DNA of 20,265 bases from DASPPM01 sp052143835 (lineage in GTDB: Bacteria > Pseudomonadota > Alphaproteobacteria > JACZXZ01), in assembly GCA_052143835.1 (NCBI GenBank), contig JBKQRV010000079.1, positions 1-20,265 on the forward strand, written 5' to 3'. The position numbers and the translations under genes were made by a program. The first letter of the stretch is position 1; each line of letters starts with the position of its first letter. The notes beneath the pieces are model-generated. The model saw only the letters and a program-made list of their open reading frames with translations. It had not been told where the DNA came from and made no database searches. Of the stretch, positions 1 through 7,406 are shown one piece after another.

Positions 1-206
1 TGCATACCAGCACCCCGCGCGCGATCCTGTTCTCGGCCCTCGTCACCATGGTCGCCTTCTCGACGCTCATGCTCTCGAGCCATCGGGGAACGGCGAGCAT
101 GGGCTTTCTCCTCGGCAGCAGCCTCGCGCTTGCCGTCGTCTGCACGCTCGTCGTTCTCCCAGCACTGCTTGCCTGGGTCGAGCGGCGCCGCGGACGTTCC
201 CGGTAA
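1..206 (+). CDS. hpnN: HpnN-like RND hopanoid transporter, C-terminal end only (copy 1)
   Basis: The first full codon begins at position 3 and the frame stays open for 67 codons to TAA at 204-206; the rest lies left of the window. The translation is a transmembrane segment block ending in VCTLVVLPALLAW and a basic tail. It aligns without gaps to the last part of the complete HpnN encoded just downstream: about 46 of 58 residues are identical by eye, including the run SSHRGTASMG. This is therefore the end of a second HpnN-family RND (MMPL-type) inner-membrane transporter, arranged head to tail with the next gene. HpnN proteins are known to move hopanoids from the inner to the outer membrane. 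Whether the missing N-terminal part is intact cannot be seen; the visible part has no frameshift and ends naturally. Confidence 0.85.
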   Translation, partial: HTSTPRAILFSALVTMVAFSTLMLSSHRGTASMGFLLGSSLALAVVCTLVVLPALLAWVERRRGRSR

Positions 207-522
207 TCCACACCGACGAGCCGCGGCCGCCGGCCCGGAGGGCGCCGTCGCGGCGCGCAGGCGGCAAGCGCAAAATTGTTCGATAATTGTCACCGGGGCG
301 TCGTTCCAGGCCCTCGTTCACGAAGACGTGCGACATGGCGGACTGTGCGCAGGCGGCGGATGAGCGCAGCGGCTTGCCCGCTTCGCGTCGGAACGGCGTC
401 CCTCCGGCGTAAATATTGGACTTGTCGATCACGGCGCACGCCCTTATATGCACGCCTTAATGGCTGAAGGGCGCGCGTCATGAGCCGGCGTCGCCGGCAG
501 CCGCGGCCGACTTCCTCTTTTC
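207..522. other. Intergenic region between the two hpnN copies
   Basis: This 316 bp stretch holds no gene I can support; the short open frames in it have no recognisable content. It contains an AT-rich island at about 270-292 (with GATAAT and TTGTCA boxes that do not pair at a standard spacing) in otherwise very GC-rich DNA, and a better promoter candidate at 422-450. I see no convincing terminator after the first hpnN copy. Confidence 0.6.
422..450 (+). promoter_or_regulatory. Candidate sigma70-type promoter for hpnN copy 2
   Basis: TTGTCG (422-427) and TATATG (445-450) are separated by exactly 17 bases and lie about 70 bp before the hpnN start. TATATG is conspicuous in GC-rich DNA. This is a pattern match only; the gap between the two hpnN genes makes a separate promoter plausible. 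Confidence 0.4.
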
Positions 523-3246
523 ATGAGCATCCTACCCGTGCACGCCGAGATCCCGGAGCAATATCCCAGGGGCAGGGTAATCTTGACCGAGCGGGCATAT
601 CGCCGGGCGGGACCCTTGGTGGCACTCGCGCTCGCCTGGTGGGTGGAGCGCGTGCGCCGGCTGGCTTGGCCCATCGTGATCGGCGCGCTCCTCGTCGCGA
701 TCGCGGGCGGCGTTTACACCGCCGGCCATCTCGGCATGAATACCGACAATGACGCGCTGCTCTCCTCGGAGCTGCCTTACCGCAAGACGGTCAAGGAGTT
801 CGAGCGGGCATTCCCTCTGCTGCAGGACAATCTCGTGGTCATCGTCGAAGGCGACAGCCCGGATCGGGCCGAGGACGCGGCCAATGCGCTCGTTGCCAAG
901 CTCGGACAGGATGGCGCGCTCTTCCAAGACATCTTTTTCCCCACCGGCGATCCCTTCTTCCAGCGCGAGGGTCTGCTCTTCCTCGGCATCAAGGAGCTGC
1001 AGGATCTCTCGGACCGCTTGGCACAGGCCCAGCCGCTGCTCGGCACCCTCGTCGAGGATCGCAGCCTGCGCGGGCTTTTCGGCGTGCTTGGCGAGGCCGC
1101 CGAGGGGATCAGGCTGGGCGAGGTCGATCCCGGCCTCCTGGTGCGGCCGCTCGATGTGATCGCGGACACGGTGGCGGCGCAACTGGCGGGCAAGCCCACG
1201 CGGCTCAGCTGGCGCGACCTTATGACGGGCCTGCCCGATCGTCCCTCCGACCGGCGCCAGATCATCCTGCTCAAGCCCCGTCTCGACTACAAACTGCTCT
1301 CCCCGGCTGCGCAGGCGATCAAGGCCATACACGAGACGGCGGCGGCGCTCAATCTCGATCCGGCGCACGGCGTTCGCGTTGAGGTGACGGGCGCGCCGGC
1401 GCTCGACGAGGACGACCTCAAGAGCGTCAAGAACGGCGTCGGGCTCGCGAGCCTGGTCTCGCTCGGGCTCGTCACCGTGCTCGTATTCCTCGGCCTGCGC
1501 TCGCCCCGGCTCGTCTTCGCGACGATCGCGACGCTGCTGTTGAGCCTCGTATGGACGGCGAGCTTCGCAGCGCTTGCCGTCGGCTATCTCAATTTGATCT
1601 CGGTCGCCTTCGCAGTGCTCTTCATCGGCGTGGCCGTCGATTTCAGCATCCAATTCGCGCTGCGCTACAAGGAGAGCGTCGATCAGGGGGCGGCACTCGG
1701 CGCGGCTTTGGAGAGCGCTGCGTCCGGGACGGGAGTGGCCGTGGGCCTGGCGGCAATCTGCGCTGCGGTCGGCTTCTTTTCATTCGTGCCCACGGATTAC
1801 GTCGGCTTGTCGCAGCTCGGCATCATCGCGGGCGTCGGCGCGTTCATCGGCCTCTTCGCTACGCTCACGCTGCTGCCGGCAATCATTACGTTGATGCCTG
1901 CCAAGCCGGGCCTGAGGCCGAGCGACGACCGCAACGGAAACGGGGTGACGAGCTTCCTCGATCGCCATGCGCGCGCCGTCTGCTGGGGGGCACTCGCGCT
2001 CGGCCTCGTCTCGCTCGCGGCCTTTCCCTTCGCCCGCTTCGACATCGATCCGATCAATCTCAAGAATCCCAATACCGAGTCGGTCCGCACCTATCTCGAG
2101 ATGACCAAGGACTCGAGCATCTCGCCGTACTCGATCAACATCGTGGCGCCGAGCCTTGGGGAGGCCGACGTGCTCGCCAAGCGGCTCGACCGGCTGCCCG
2201 AGGTGGACAGCACGGTGACGCTCAGCTCGTTCATTCCCCAAGAGCAGGAGAAGAAGCTCGCCCTCATCGACCAGATGGCGACCTTCCTCACACCCGTGTT
2301 GCAGGAGCGCGAGCCAAAGGCGCCGCCGAGCGAGGGCGAGCGCCGCGCCGCGGCCGAGGATCTCCAGGGCAGGCTCAAGGAGCTCGCCGCCTCGCCCAAG
2401 GCGGGAGCGGCCGCGGCATCCGCGAAGCGGCTGGCGGGGCTACTTGCGCGCTTCGCCGAGGGGCCCGGAGAGACCGCGGACGCCTATTCCCGGCTCGAGA
2501 CCGCCCTCGTCGGCAACCTGCCGGGGCGCCTCGACAGCCTGCTCGCGGTCATGCAGGCGGGACCCGTCAGCTACGGTACGCTGCCCGCGAGCCTCAAGGA
2601 ACGTTATCTGGCGGCCGACGGCCGCGCCCGCATCGAGGTCTTCCCCGCCGAGAACCTCACCCACGGAAACGCGCTGCGCCGCTTCGTCGACGCGGTCCAA
2701 GCGGTCGCACCGAACGCCACGGATGCGCCGGTGGAGCTGCTCGAGGGCGGCAAGCTCGTCGTCGGCGCCTTCGAAAAGGCGGGCGCCATCGCATTCGTGG
2801 CGATCGTCGTGCTGCTCATCGTCGTGCTGCGGAGCTTGCGCGACTCGCTGCTCGTGCTGCTGCCGCTCATGCTCGCCGCCTCGCTCACGGTCGCGGCCGT
2901 CGTGCTCACGGGCCAGGCGTTCAACTTCGCCAACATCATAGCGCTCCCGCTTCTCCTCAGCCTCGGCGTCGCCTTCGGCATCTATCTCGTGCTGCGCCAC
3001 CGCGAGACTCCGCGGGTCGCGGATCTCTTGCGCACGAGCACGCCGCGCGCGGTGCTGTTCTCGGCGCTCACGACCATGGTGTCCTTTTCGAGCCTCATGG
3101 TGTCGAGCCACCGAGGGACGGCAAGCATGGGATACCTGCTCGGCATCTGCCTTTCGTTGGCGCTTCTCTGCACGCTTGTCGTCCTTCCGGCGCTGCTCGC
3201 GTGGCGCGAGCAAGTCCGCCGACGGCGGCACTCGGCCCCCCGATGA
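523..3246 (+). CDS. hpnN: HpnN, RND-family hopanoid exporter (copy 2, complete)
   Basis: This encodes an inner-membrane RND/MMPL-type transporter of 907 aa. HpnN proteins carry hopanoids towards the outer membrane. The layout is the classic doubled RND plan: one transmembrane segment at about residues 49-67, a large periplasmic domain to about 300, a block of membrane segments at about 306-480, a second periplasmic domain, and a final membrane block from about 755 to the end. The final block contains the motif SSHRGTASMG shared with the truncated copy upstream. The ATG at 523 has no clear ribosome-binding site. An in-frame TTG at 583, preceded by purine-rich AGGGGCAGGG, would remove 20 residues and put the first membrane helix nearer the N-terminus, as is usual in the family; it is a serious alternative start. 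The stop overlaps a short ORF that leads into hpnA, consistent with cotranscription. Confidence 0.93.
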   Translation: MSILPVHAEIPEQYPRGRVILTERAYRRAGPLVALALAWWVERVRRLAWPIVIGALLVAIAGGVYTAGHLGMNTDNDALLSSELPYRKTVKEFERAFPLLQDNLVVIVEGDSPDRAEDAANALVAKLGQDGALFQDIFFPTGDPFFQREGLLFLGIKELQDLSDRLAQAQPLLGTLVEDRSLRGLFGVLGEAAEGIRLGEVDPGLLVRPLDVIADTVAAQLAGKPTRLSWRDLMTGLPDRPSDRRQIILLKPRLDYKLLSPAAQAIKAIHETAAALNLDPAHGVRVEVTGAPALDEDDLKSVKNGVGLASLVSLGLVTVLVFLGLRSPRLVFATIATLLLSLVWTASFAALAVGYLNLISVAFAVLFIGVAVDFSIQFALRYKESVDQGAALGAALESAASGTGVAVGLAAICAAVGFFSFVPTDYVGLSQLGIIAGVGAFIGLFATLTLLPAIITLMPAKPGLRPSDDRNGNGVTSFLDRHARAVCWGALALGLVSLAAFPFARFDIDPINLKNPNTESVRTYLEMTKDSSISPYSINIVAPSLGEADVLAKRLDRLPEVDSTVTLSSFIPQEQEKKLALIDQMATFLTPVLQEREPKAPPSEGERRAAAEDLQGRLKELAASPKAGAAAASAKRLAGLLARFAEGPGETADAYSRLETALVGNLPGRLDSLLAVMQAGPVSYGTLPASLKERYLAADGRARIEVFPAENLTHGNALRRFVDAVQAVAPNATDAPVELLEGGKLVVGAFEKAGAIAFVAIVVLLIVVLRSLRDSLLVLLPLMLAASLTVAAVVLTGQAFNFANIIALPLLLSLGVAFGIYLVLRHRETPRVADLLRTSTPRAVLFSALTTMVSFSSLMVSSHRGTASMGYLLGICLSLALLCTLVVLPALLAWREQVRRRRHSAPR

Positions 3247-3290
3247 GCGCGCGCGACCGCACCCCGCCGGCGCTCGGGACGACGCCGTGA
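3243..3290 (+). other. 15-codon bridging ORF between hpnN and hpnA
   Basis: An ATG at 3243 overlaps the hpnN stop as ATGA. It opens a frame of 15 codons (MSARDRTPPALGTTP) whose TGA at 3288-3290 overlaps the GTG start of hpnA as GTGA. Both junctions have the form associated with termination-reinitiation coupling, so ribosomes could be handed from hpnN to hpnA through this frame. It has no recognisable domain. It may be a coupling device or chance in GC-rich DNA. Confidence 0.35.
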
Positions 3291-4312
3291 GGGCGCTCTT
3301 GACCGGCGCCTCCGGCTTCATCGGCTCGGCCGTGCTGCGCCGGCTCGTCGGAGCGGGCGTCGAGGTGGCGGCGCTCGTGCGCCGAGGGAGCGATCTGCGC
3401 AATCTGGACGGCCTCGCCTGCGAGCTCCGCCACGGCGATCTCACGGACCCCGCCTCGCTTGCCGCGGCGCTCTCAGGCTGCGAGGCGCTCTACCACGTCG
3501 CCGCCGACTATCGGCTCTGGGTGCCCGAGCCGGAGGGGATCTACCGCACCAACGTCGAGGGAACGCGCAACCTGATGATTGCAGCACTCGCGGCGCGGGT
3601 GTCGCGCGTCGTGTACACGAGCAGTGTCGCGACCCTCGGCCTCATGGCCGACGGCTCGCCCGCGGACGAGACGACGCCGTCGGCGCTTACCGACATGATC
3701 GGCCATTACAAGCGCTCCAAGTTCCTCGCCGAGGAGGAGGTGAGGGGGCTCGTGCAGAAGGAGGGACTTCCCGCCGTTATCGTCAACCCCTCGGCCCCGA
3801 TCGGGCCTGGCGACGGGCGCCCGACGCCTACCGGGCGGATGATCGTCGAGGCGGCAAGCGGCAGGATGCCGGCCTATGTGGATACCGGCCTCAACGTCGT
3901 GCACGTCGACGACGTGGCGCTTGGCCATCTCCTCGCCTTCGAGCGCGGCCGGATTGGCGAGCGCTACATCCTGGGTGGCGACGACATGTCGCTCAGGCAA
4001 ATCCTCGAGGAGGTGGCGCGGCTCGTGGGCCGCCCCGCCCCGCGCATCCGGCTCCCTCACAACCTCGTCCTTGCAGTCGCCTATGCGGCCGAGGCCTTCG
4101 CGCGCATCGCCGGGAAGGGCGAGCCGGTCGCGACCGTGGATGGCGTGCGTCTCGCCAAGAAATTCATGTACTTCAAGAGCGACAAGGCCAAGCGCGAGCT
4201 CGGCTACGGTTGGCGCCCGGCGAAGCAGGCGATCGCGGATGCGGTCGAGTGGTTCCGCGCTCACGGCTATCTCGAGCGCGGGCGCGGCGTCTCGCGGGCG
4301 GTTTCCTCATGA
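3287..4312 (+). CDS. hpnA: HpnA, hopanoid-associated NAD-dependent sugar epimerase
   Basis: This is a 341-aa extended short-chain dehydrogenase/reductase of the HpnA family, whose members sit in hopanoid loci and are named as sugar epimerases; the exact substrate is not settled. The Rossmann NAD-binding motif GASGFIG is at residues 7-13, TSSVATLG at 111-118 supplies the catalytic serine region, and the YxxxK pair is Y141/K145. I chose the GTG at 3287 because the Rossmann strand begins directly after it (MRALLTGASG); the upstream in-frame extension lies inside hpnN and does not resemble the family. The gene follows hpnN through the bridging ORF. Its stop overlaps another ATG (ATGA at 4309-4312) that opens only a 16-codon frame. 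In several other bacteria hpnA is followed by hpnB, but here hpnB is in the opposing operon. Confidence 0.92.
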   Translation: MRALLTGASGFIGSAVLRRLVGAGVEVAALVRRGSDLRNLDGLACELRHGDLTDPASLAAALSGCEALYHVAADYRLWVPEPEGIYRTNVEGTRNLMIAALAARVSRVVYTSSVATLGLMADGSPADETTPSALTDMIGHYKRSKFLAEEEVRGLVQKEGLPAVIVNPSAPIGPGDGRPTPTGRMIVEAASGRMPAYVDTGLNVVHVDDVALGHLLAFERGRIGERYILGGDDMSLRQILEEVARLVGRPAPRIRLPHNLVLAVAYAAEAFARIAGKGEPVATVDGVRLAKKFMYFKSDKAKRELGYGWRPAKQAIADAVEWFRAHGYLERGRGVSRAVSS

Positions 4313-4632
4313 CGGCGGGAGGGGGCTTCGCTCGCAGGATTGACTCGCAAGGCTCCTGACCCGATCTTTCGCTGCGACATCGTCGCCCAGGGCCGGAAGC
4401 CGCGGCGTTCAGCCACAGCCGGGGCCTCCTTGCTCGCGGGGAAGACGGAGCCTGCGGCGCGGCGAGGGGCTGACCCCGTGGCGCAGAACGCCGTTTCGTG
4501 TTATTCAGCCGGGCGGGGGCCCGGCTCTCGAGGCCGGTTTGGATGAGAAAATGGCTGGGCGATAAGGGCGGCGGCCCCGTGGGCGGCCGCGCGGCTGAGA
4601 AGCAGGCGAGGGAGCGAGCAAGAGGGGGTTCC
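4313..4632. other. Intergenic region between hpnA and ispH
   Basis: This 320 bp stretch has no supported gene. Its left end holds a 16-codon frame opened by the ATG that overlaps the hpnA stop (4309-4359), of no recognisable content. A GC-rich inverted repeat (GCCGGG at 4508-4513, CCCGGC at 4520-4525, six-base loop) lacks a T-tract and is not a convincing terminator. A frame open from 4498 would add 45 residues to IspH but does not resemble that family. Confidence 0.6.
4340..4368 (+). promoter_or_regulatory. Weak candidate promoter upstream of ispH
   Basis: TTGACT (4340-4345) and GATCTT (4363-4368) are spaced by 17 bases. The -35 box is good and the -10 box poor. A separate promoter would make sense because ispH is normally essential while the hopanoid genes are not, but this match alone is weak. 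Confidence 0.22.
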
Positions 4633-5568
4633 ATGCGGGTCGTCCTTGCCCAACCGAGGGGGTTCTGCGCCGGCGTCGAGCGCGCCATCGAGATCGTCGA
4701 GCGCGCGCTCAAGCGCTATGGCCCGCCGGTCTACGTCCGTCACGAGATCGTGCACAACAAGCGCGTGGTCGAGGACCTCAAGGCCAAGGGTGCCATTTTC
4801 GTCGAGGAGCTCGACGGTGTGCCGAAGGGCGCCATCACCGTGTTCAGCGCCCACGGGGTCGCCCAGACCGTTGAGGATGAGGCCAACTTGCGCGAGCTGC
4901 CGGTGATCGATGCGACCTGTCCTCTCGTCGCCAAGGTGCACAAGGAAGGGCAGCGCTACGCGGAGAACGGCTACGAGGTGGTGCTCATCGGCCACAAGGG
5001 CCACCCCGAGGTCGAGGGCACCATGGGGCGCATACCGGGCAAGGTGCACCTTGTCTCCAAGGCGGGCGACGTGGCGAAGCTCCAGGTCACGGACCCCAGC
5101 AAGCTCGCCTATGTGACGCAGACCACGCTTTCGGTCGACGACACCCGCGAGGTGATCGAAGCCATGCGCCGCCGCTTCCCCCGCATACACGGGCCCGACG
5201 TCAAGGACATCTGCTACGCGACGCAGAACCGCCAGGCCGCGGTGCGCGAGCTGGCGCGCGAGGTCGACGTCATCCTGGTGGTGGGTGCGAAGAACAGCTC
5301 GAACTCGAACCGCCTGCGCGAGATCGGCTCGGAGATGGGGGTGGCGAGCTATCTGATCGACGACGCGGGCCAGCTCGACGCGCGCTGGCTCAAGGGTGCC
5401 GAATCGGTCGGGATCACCGCCGGCGCCTCCGCACCCGAGGAGCTGGTGCAGGACCTCATCGCGCGGCTCAGGGATTTCGACGAGATCGAGGTGAGCGTGC
5501 TCGACGGGATCAGGGAGAACGTGCAGTTCAAGCTGCCTGCCGAGCTGCGCGACGAGGCTGTCGCCTGA
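4633..5568 (+). CDS. ispH: IspH, 4-hydroxy-3-methylbut-2-enyl diphosphate reductase
   Basis: This 311-aa enzyme catalyses the last step of the MEP pathway, reducing HMBPP to isopentenyl and dimethylallyl diphosphate, the C5 units for squalene. The three cysteines that bind the iron-sulfur cluster are present at the expected places: C12 (GFCAGV), C96 (DATCPLV) and C194 (DICYATQNR). The substrate-binding segment HKGHPEVEGT holds H124 and E126, the residue linked to proton delivery. The start at 4633 has a strong purine-rich site (AGAGGGGG, 4621-4628) and puts C12 at the family position; the longer upstream frame is rejected. ispH lies between hpnA and hpnH, an association with hopanoid loci known in other alphaproteobacteria, which suggests that precursor supply is matched to hopanoid output. 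No second ispH can be assessed from this window. Confidence 0.97.
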   Translation: MRVVLAQPRGFCAGVERAIEIVERALKRYGPPVYVRHEIVHNKRVVEDLKAKGAIFVEELDGVPKGAITVFSAHGVAQTVEDEANLRELPVIDATCPLVAKVHKEGQRYAENGYEVVLIGHKGHPEVEGTMGRIPGKVHLVSKAGDVAKLQVTDPSKLAYVTQTTLSVDDTREVIEAMRRRFPRIHGPDVKDICYATQNRQAAVRELAREVDVILVVGAKNSSNSNRLREIGSEMGVASYLIDDAGQLDARWLKGAESVGITAGASAPEELVQDLIARLRDFDEIEVSVLDGIRENVQFKLPAELRDEAVA

Positions 5569-5612
5569 GGCGGATGGGTCACGGGACCGGCGGAAACGGG
5601 TAAGACGACGAC

Positions 5613-6764
5613 ATGGGCGTACCTTTCATCCAGATGACGCGCGTCGGCGCGTATGTGGTCAAGCAGCGTCTCAAGGGCAACGCGCGCTATCCGCTCGTGC
5701 TCATGCTCGAGCCGCTGTTCCGCTGCAACCTCGCCTGCGTCGGCTGCGGCAAGATCGACTATCCGGATGAGATACTGAACAAGCGCCTCTCGGTCGCCGA
5801 ATGCCTGCAGGCGGTCGACGAGTGCGGCGCGCCGGTGGTGTCGATTCCGGGCGGCGAGCCGCTGCTCCACAAGGAGATCGACAAGATCGTCGAGGGCATC
5901 GTCGCGCGCAAGAAGTTCGTCTACCTCTGCACCAACGCGCTCCTCTTAGAGAAGAAGCTCGACCTCTTCACCCCCTCGCCCTACCTCACCTTCTCCGTCC
6001 ATCTCGACGGTCTCAAGGAGGAGCACGACCATTCGGTGTGCCAGGAGGGAGTGTTCGACCGCGTCGTGCCCGCGATCCGCAAGGCGGGTGAGCGCGGCTT
6101 CCGCGTCAGCGTGAACGCGACCCTCTTCGACGGCCTCGACCCCGAGCGCATCGCCGCCTTCCTCGATTTCGCCAGCTTCGAGCTCAAGGTCGACGCCATC
6201 ACCATTTCGCCGGGCTACGCCTACGAGCGCGCGCCGGACCAGCAGCACTTCCTCACGCGGCACAAGACCAAGGAGCTCTTCCGCGAGGTGTTCCGGCGCG
6301 GGCGGGGCAAGAAGTGGCGCTTCTCGCAGTCGAGCCTCTTCCTCGACTTCCTCGCCGGCAATCAGCAATACCACTGCACCCCCTGGGGCAACCCGACGCG
6401 CAACGTGTTCGGCTGGCAGCGCCCCTGCTATCTCCTCGGCGAAGGCTATGCACGGAGCTTCAAGGAGCTCATGGAGACGACCGACTGGGACAAATACGGG
6501 ACGGGCAATTACGAAAAGTGCGCCAACTGCATGGTGCATTGCGGCTACGAGCCGACCGCGGCGGACGACGCGGTGAGGCATCCGCTCAAGGCGCTCATGG
6601 TCTCGTTGCGCGGACCGCGGACCGAGGGCCGGATGGCGCCCGAGATTCCTCTCGATAAGCAGCGCCAGGCGGAGTACGTCTTCGACGCCAACGTGCAGAA
6701 GGCGCTCGAAGACTTACACGAGGAAGCCGAACGCCGGGCCAAGGTCGGCAGCGAGGCGGCCTAA
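5613..6764 (+). CDS. hpnH: HpnH, radical SAM adenosylhopane synthase
   Basis: HpnH (383 aa) is the radical SAM enzyme that adds a 5'-deoxyadenosyl radical to diploptene, giving adenosylhopane, the first C35 intermediate of extended hopanoids. The CxxxCxxC cluster motif is C38, C42 and C45 (CNLACVGC), followed by the GGEPLL segment near residue 90 that contacts SAM. A further cysteine group near residue 305 (KCANCMVHCGYEP) is typical of this family. The start at 5613 gives a normal-length protein; no strong ribosome-binding site precedes it. The gene lies 44 bp after ispH in the same orientation. Its last 51 bp overlap the end of hpnG on the other strand, so the enzymes for two successive steps are encoded by convergent, overlapping genes. 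Confidence 0.96.
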   Translation: MGVPFIQMTRVGAYVVKQRLKGNARYPLVLMLEPLFRCNLACVGCGKIDYPDEILNKRLSVAECLQAVDECGAPVVSIPGGEPLLHKEIDKIVEGIVARKKFVYLCTNALLLEKKLDLFTPSPYLTFSVHLDGLKEEHDHSVCQEGVFDRVVPAIRKAGERGFRVSVNATLFDGLDPERIAAFLDFASFELKVDAITISPGYAYERAPDQQHFLTRHKTKELFREVFRRGRGKKWRFSQSSLFLDFLAGNQQYHCTPWGNPTRNVFGWQRPCYLLGEGYARSFKELMETTDWDKYGTGNYEKCANCMVHCGYEPTAADDAVRHPLKALMVSLRGPRTEGRMAPEIPLDKQRQAEYVFDANVQKALEDLHEEAERRAKVGSEAA

Positions 6765-7406
6765 CGCCGCCAGCGCGCGGCGGTCGGCGCGGGCAAGTGC
6801 CAAGAGCCGCGGCAGCTCCCACGGCCGCGAGAGAAGCCGAGCAAGGACCGGCAGCGCGCGACGCCTGCCGTCGGGTGCGAGGCCGACACGCGCTGCCGAC
6901 GGCAGTTGGCCCCCCAAGGGATCGAGGATGACGCGGAGTGCTGCGAAGGGCATGCCGGCCTCGGCTGCTGCGCGCGCGACCTCGTGGCTCTCCATATCGA
7001 CGGCCACCGCACCGGTGCGGCTCGCGAGCGTCTCCTTCCCGGCCCTCGTGGCGACCATGGTGTCGCAACCGGCTATCCCTCCCACCAGCACCCTGCCGGC
7101 GAGGGCCACGGCTAAGCTCCGCTGCCAGCGCGGGTCGCTCGCGAGATGCGCGCCGTCGGGAAGGACGACCTCGCTCGCCAGCACGGCATCGCCCGTCTCG
7201 AGCGCGGGATCGAGCCCGCCCGCGACCCCGAAGCTCAAGAGCGCCGCGGCACCCGCTCCCAGGAGCTCGCGGGCGCCACCGTAAGCGCGCCCCGCGCACC
7301 CGCCTGCCACGAAGATGAGGGGCCTGAGCGGCTCGGGAAATGACGCGGCCGGGGCTAGGGCGCGCTCGGCCTCGGCCACCATGCCGACCACGATGCCGAT
7401 TCTCAT
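6714..7406 (-). CDS. hpnG: HpnG, adenosylhopane nucleosidase/phosphorylase
   Basis: This 230-aa member of the purine nucleoside phosphorylase/MTA-SAH nucleosidase superfamily (HpnG) removes adenine from adenosylhopane, the step after HpnH. Visible features are the N-terminal strand MRIGIVVGMV, the loop FGVAGGLDP at about residues 59-67, and the base/ribose-binding signature AVDMES at about 135-140, followed by an Asp-containing loop (LDPLGG, about 161-166). The ATG at 7406 was chosen because the family begins with this strand and because it shares one base with the shc stop (TGATG), the form of tight translational coupling. A longer in-frame extension to 7556 lies inside shc and does not fit the family. 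The stop (TAA, 6716-6714) is inside the 3' end of hpnH. Confidence 0.92.
   Translation of the reverse strand: MRIGIVVGMVAEAERALAPAASFPEPLRPLIFVAGGCAGRAYGGARELLGAGAAALLSFGVAGGLDPALETGDAVLASEVVLPDGAHLASDPRWQRSLAVALAGRVLVGGIAGCDTMVATRAGKETLASRTGAVAVDMESHEVARAAAEAGMPFAALRVILDPLGGQLPSAARVGLAPDGRRRALPVLARLLSRPWELPRLLALARADRRALAALGRLAADLGPAFGFLV

Noticed and set aside
1551..3290. A 579-codon frame overlapping hpnN in another + frame
   Set aside because: It is Arg/Ala-rich shadow sequence of hpnN. Only its last 15 codons after 3243 were kept, as a possible relay ORF.
4508..4525. Inverted repeat GCCGGG/CCCGGC as a terminator after hpnA
   Set aside because: The stem is six bases with no T-tract on either strand; such repeats are expected by chance at this GC content.
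4498..4632. N-terminal extension of IspH from an ATG at 4498
   Set aside because: The 45 extra residues are low-complexity, unlike IspH, and the ATG at 4633 has a strong ribosome-binding site and places C12 correctly.
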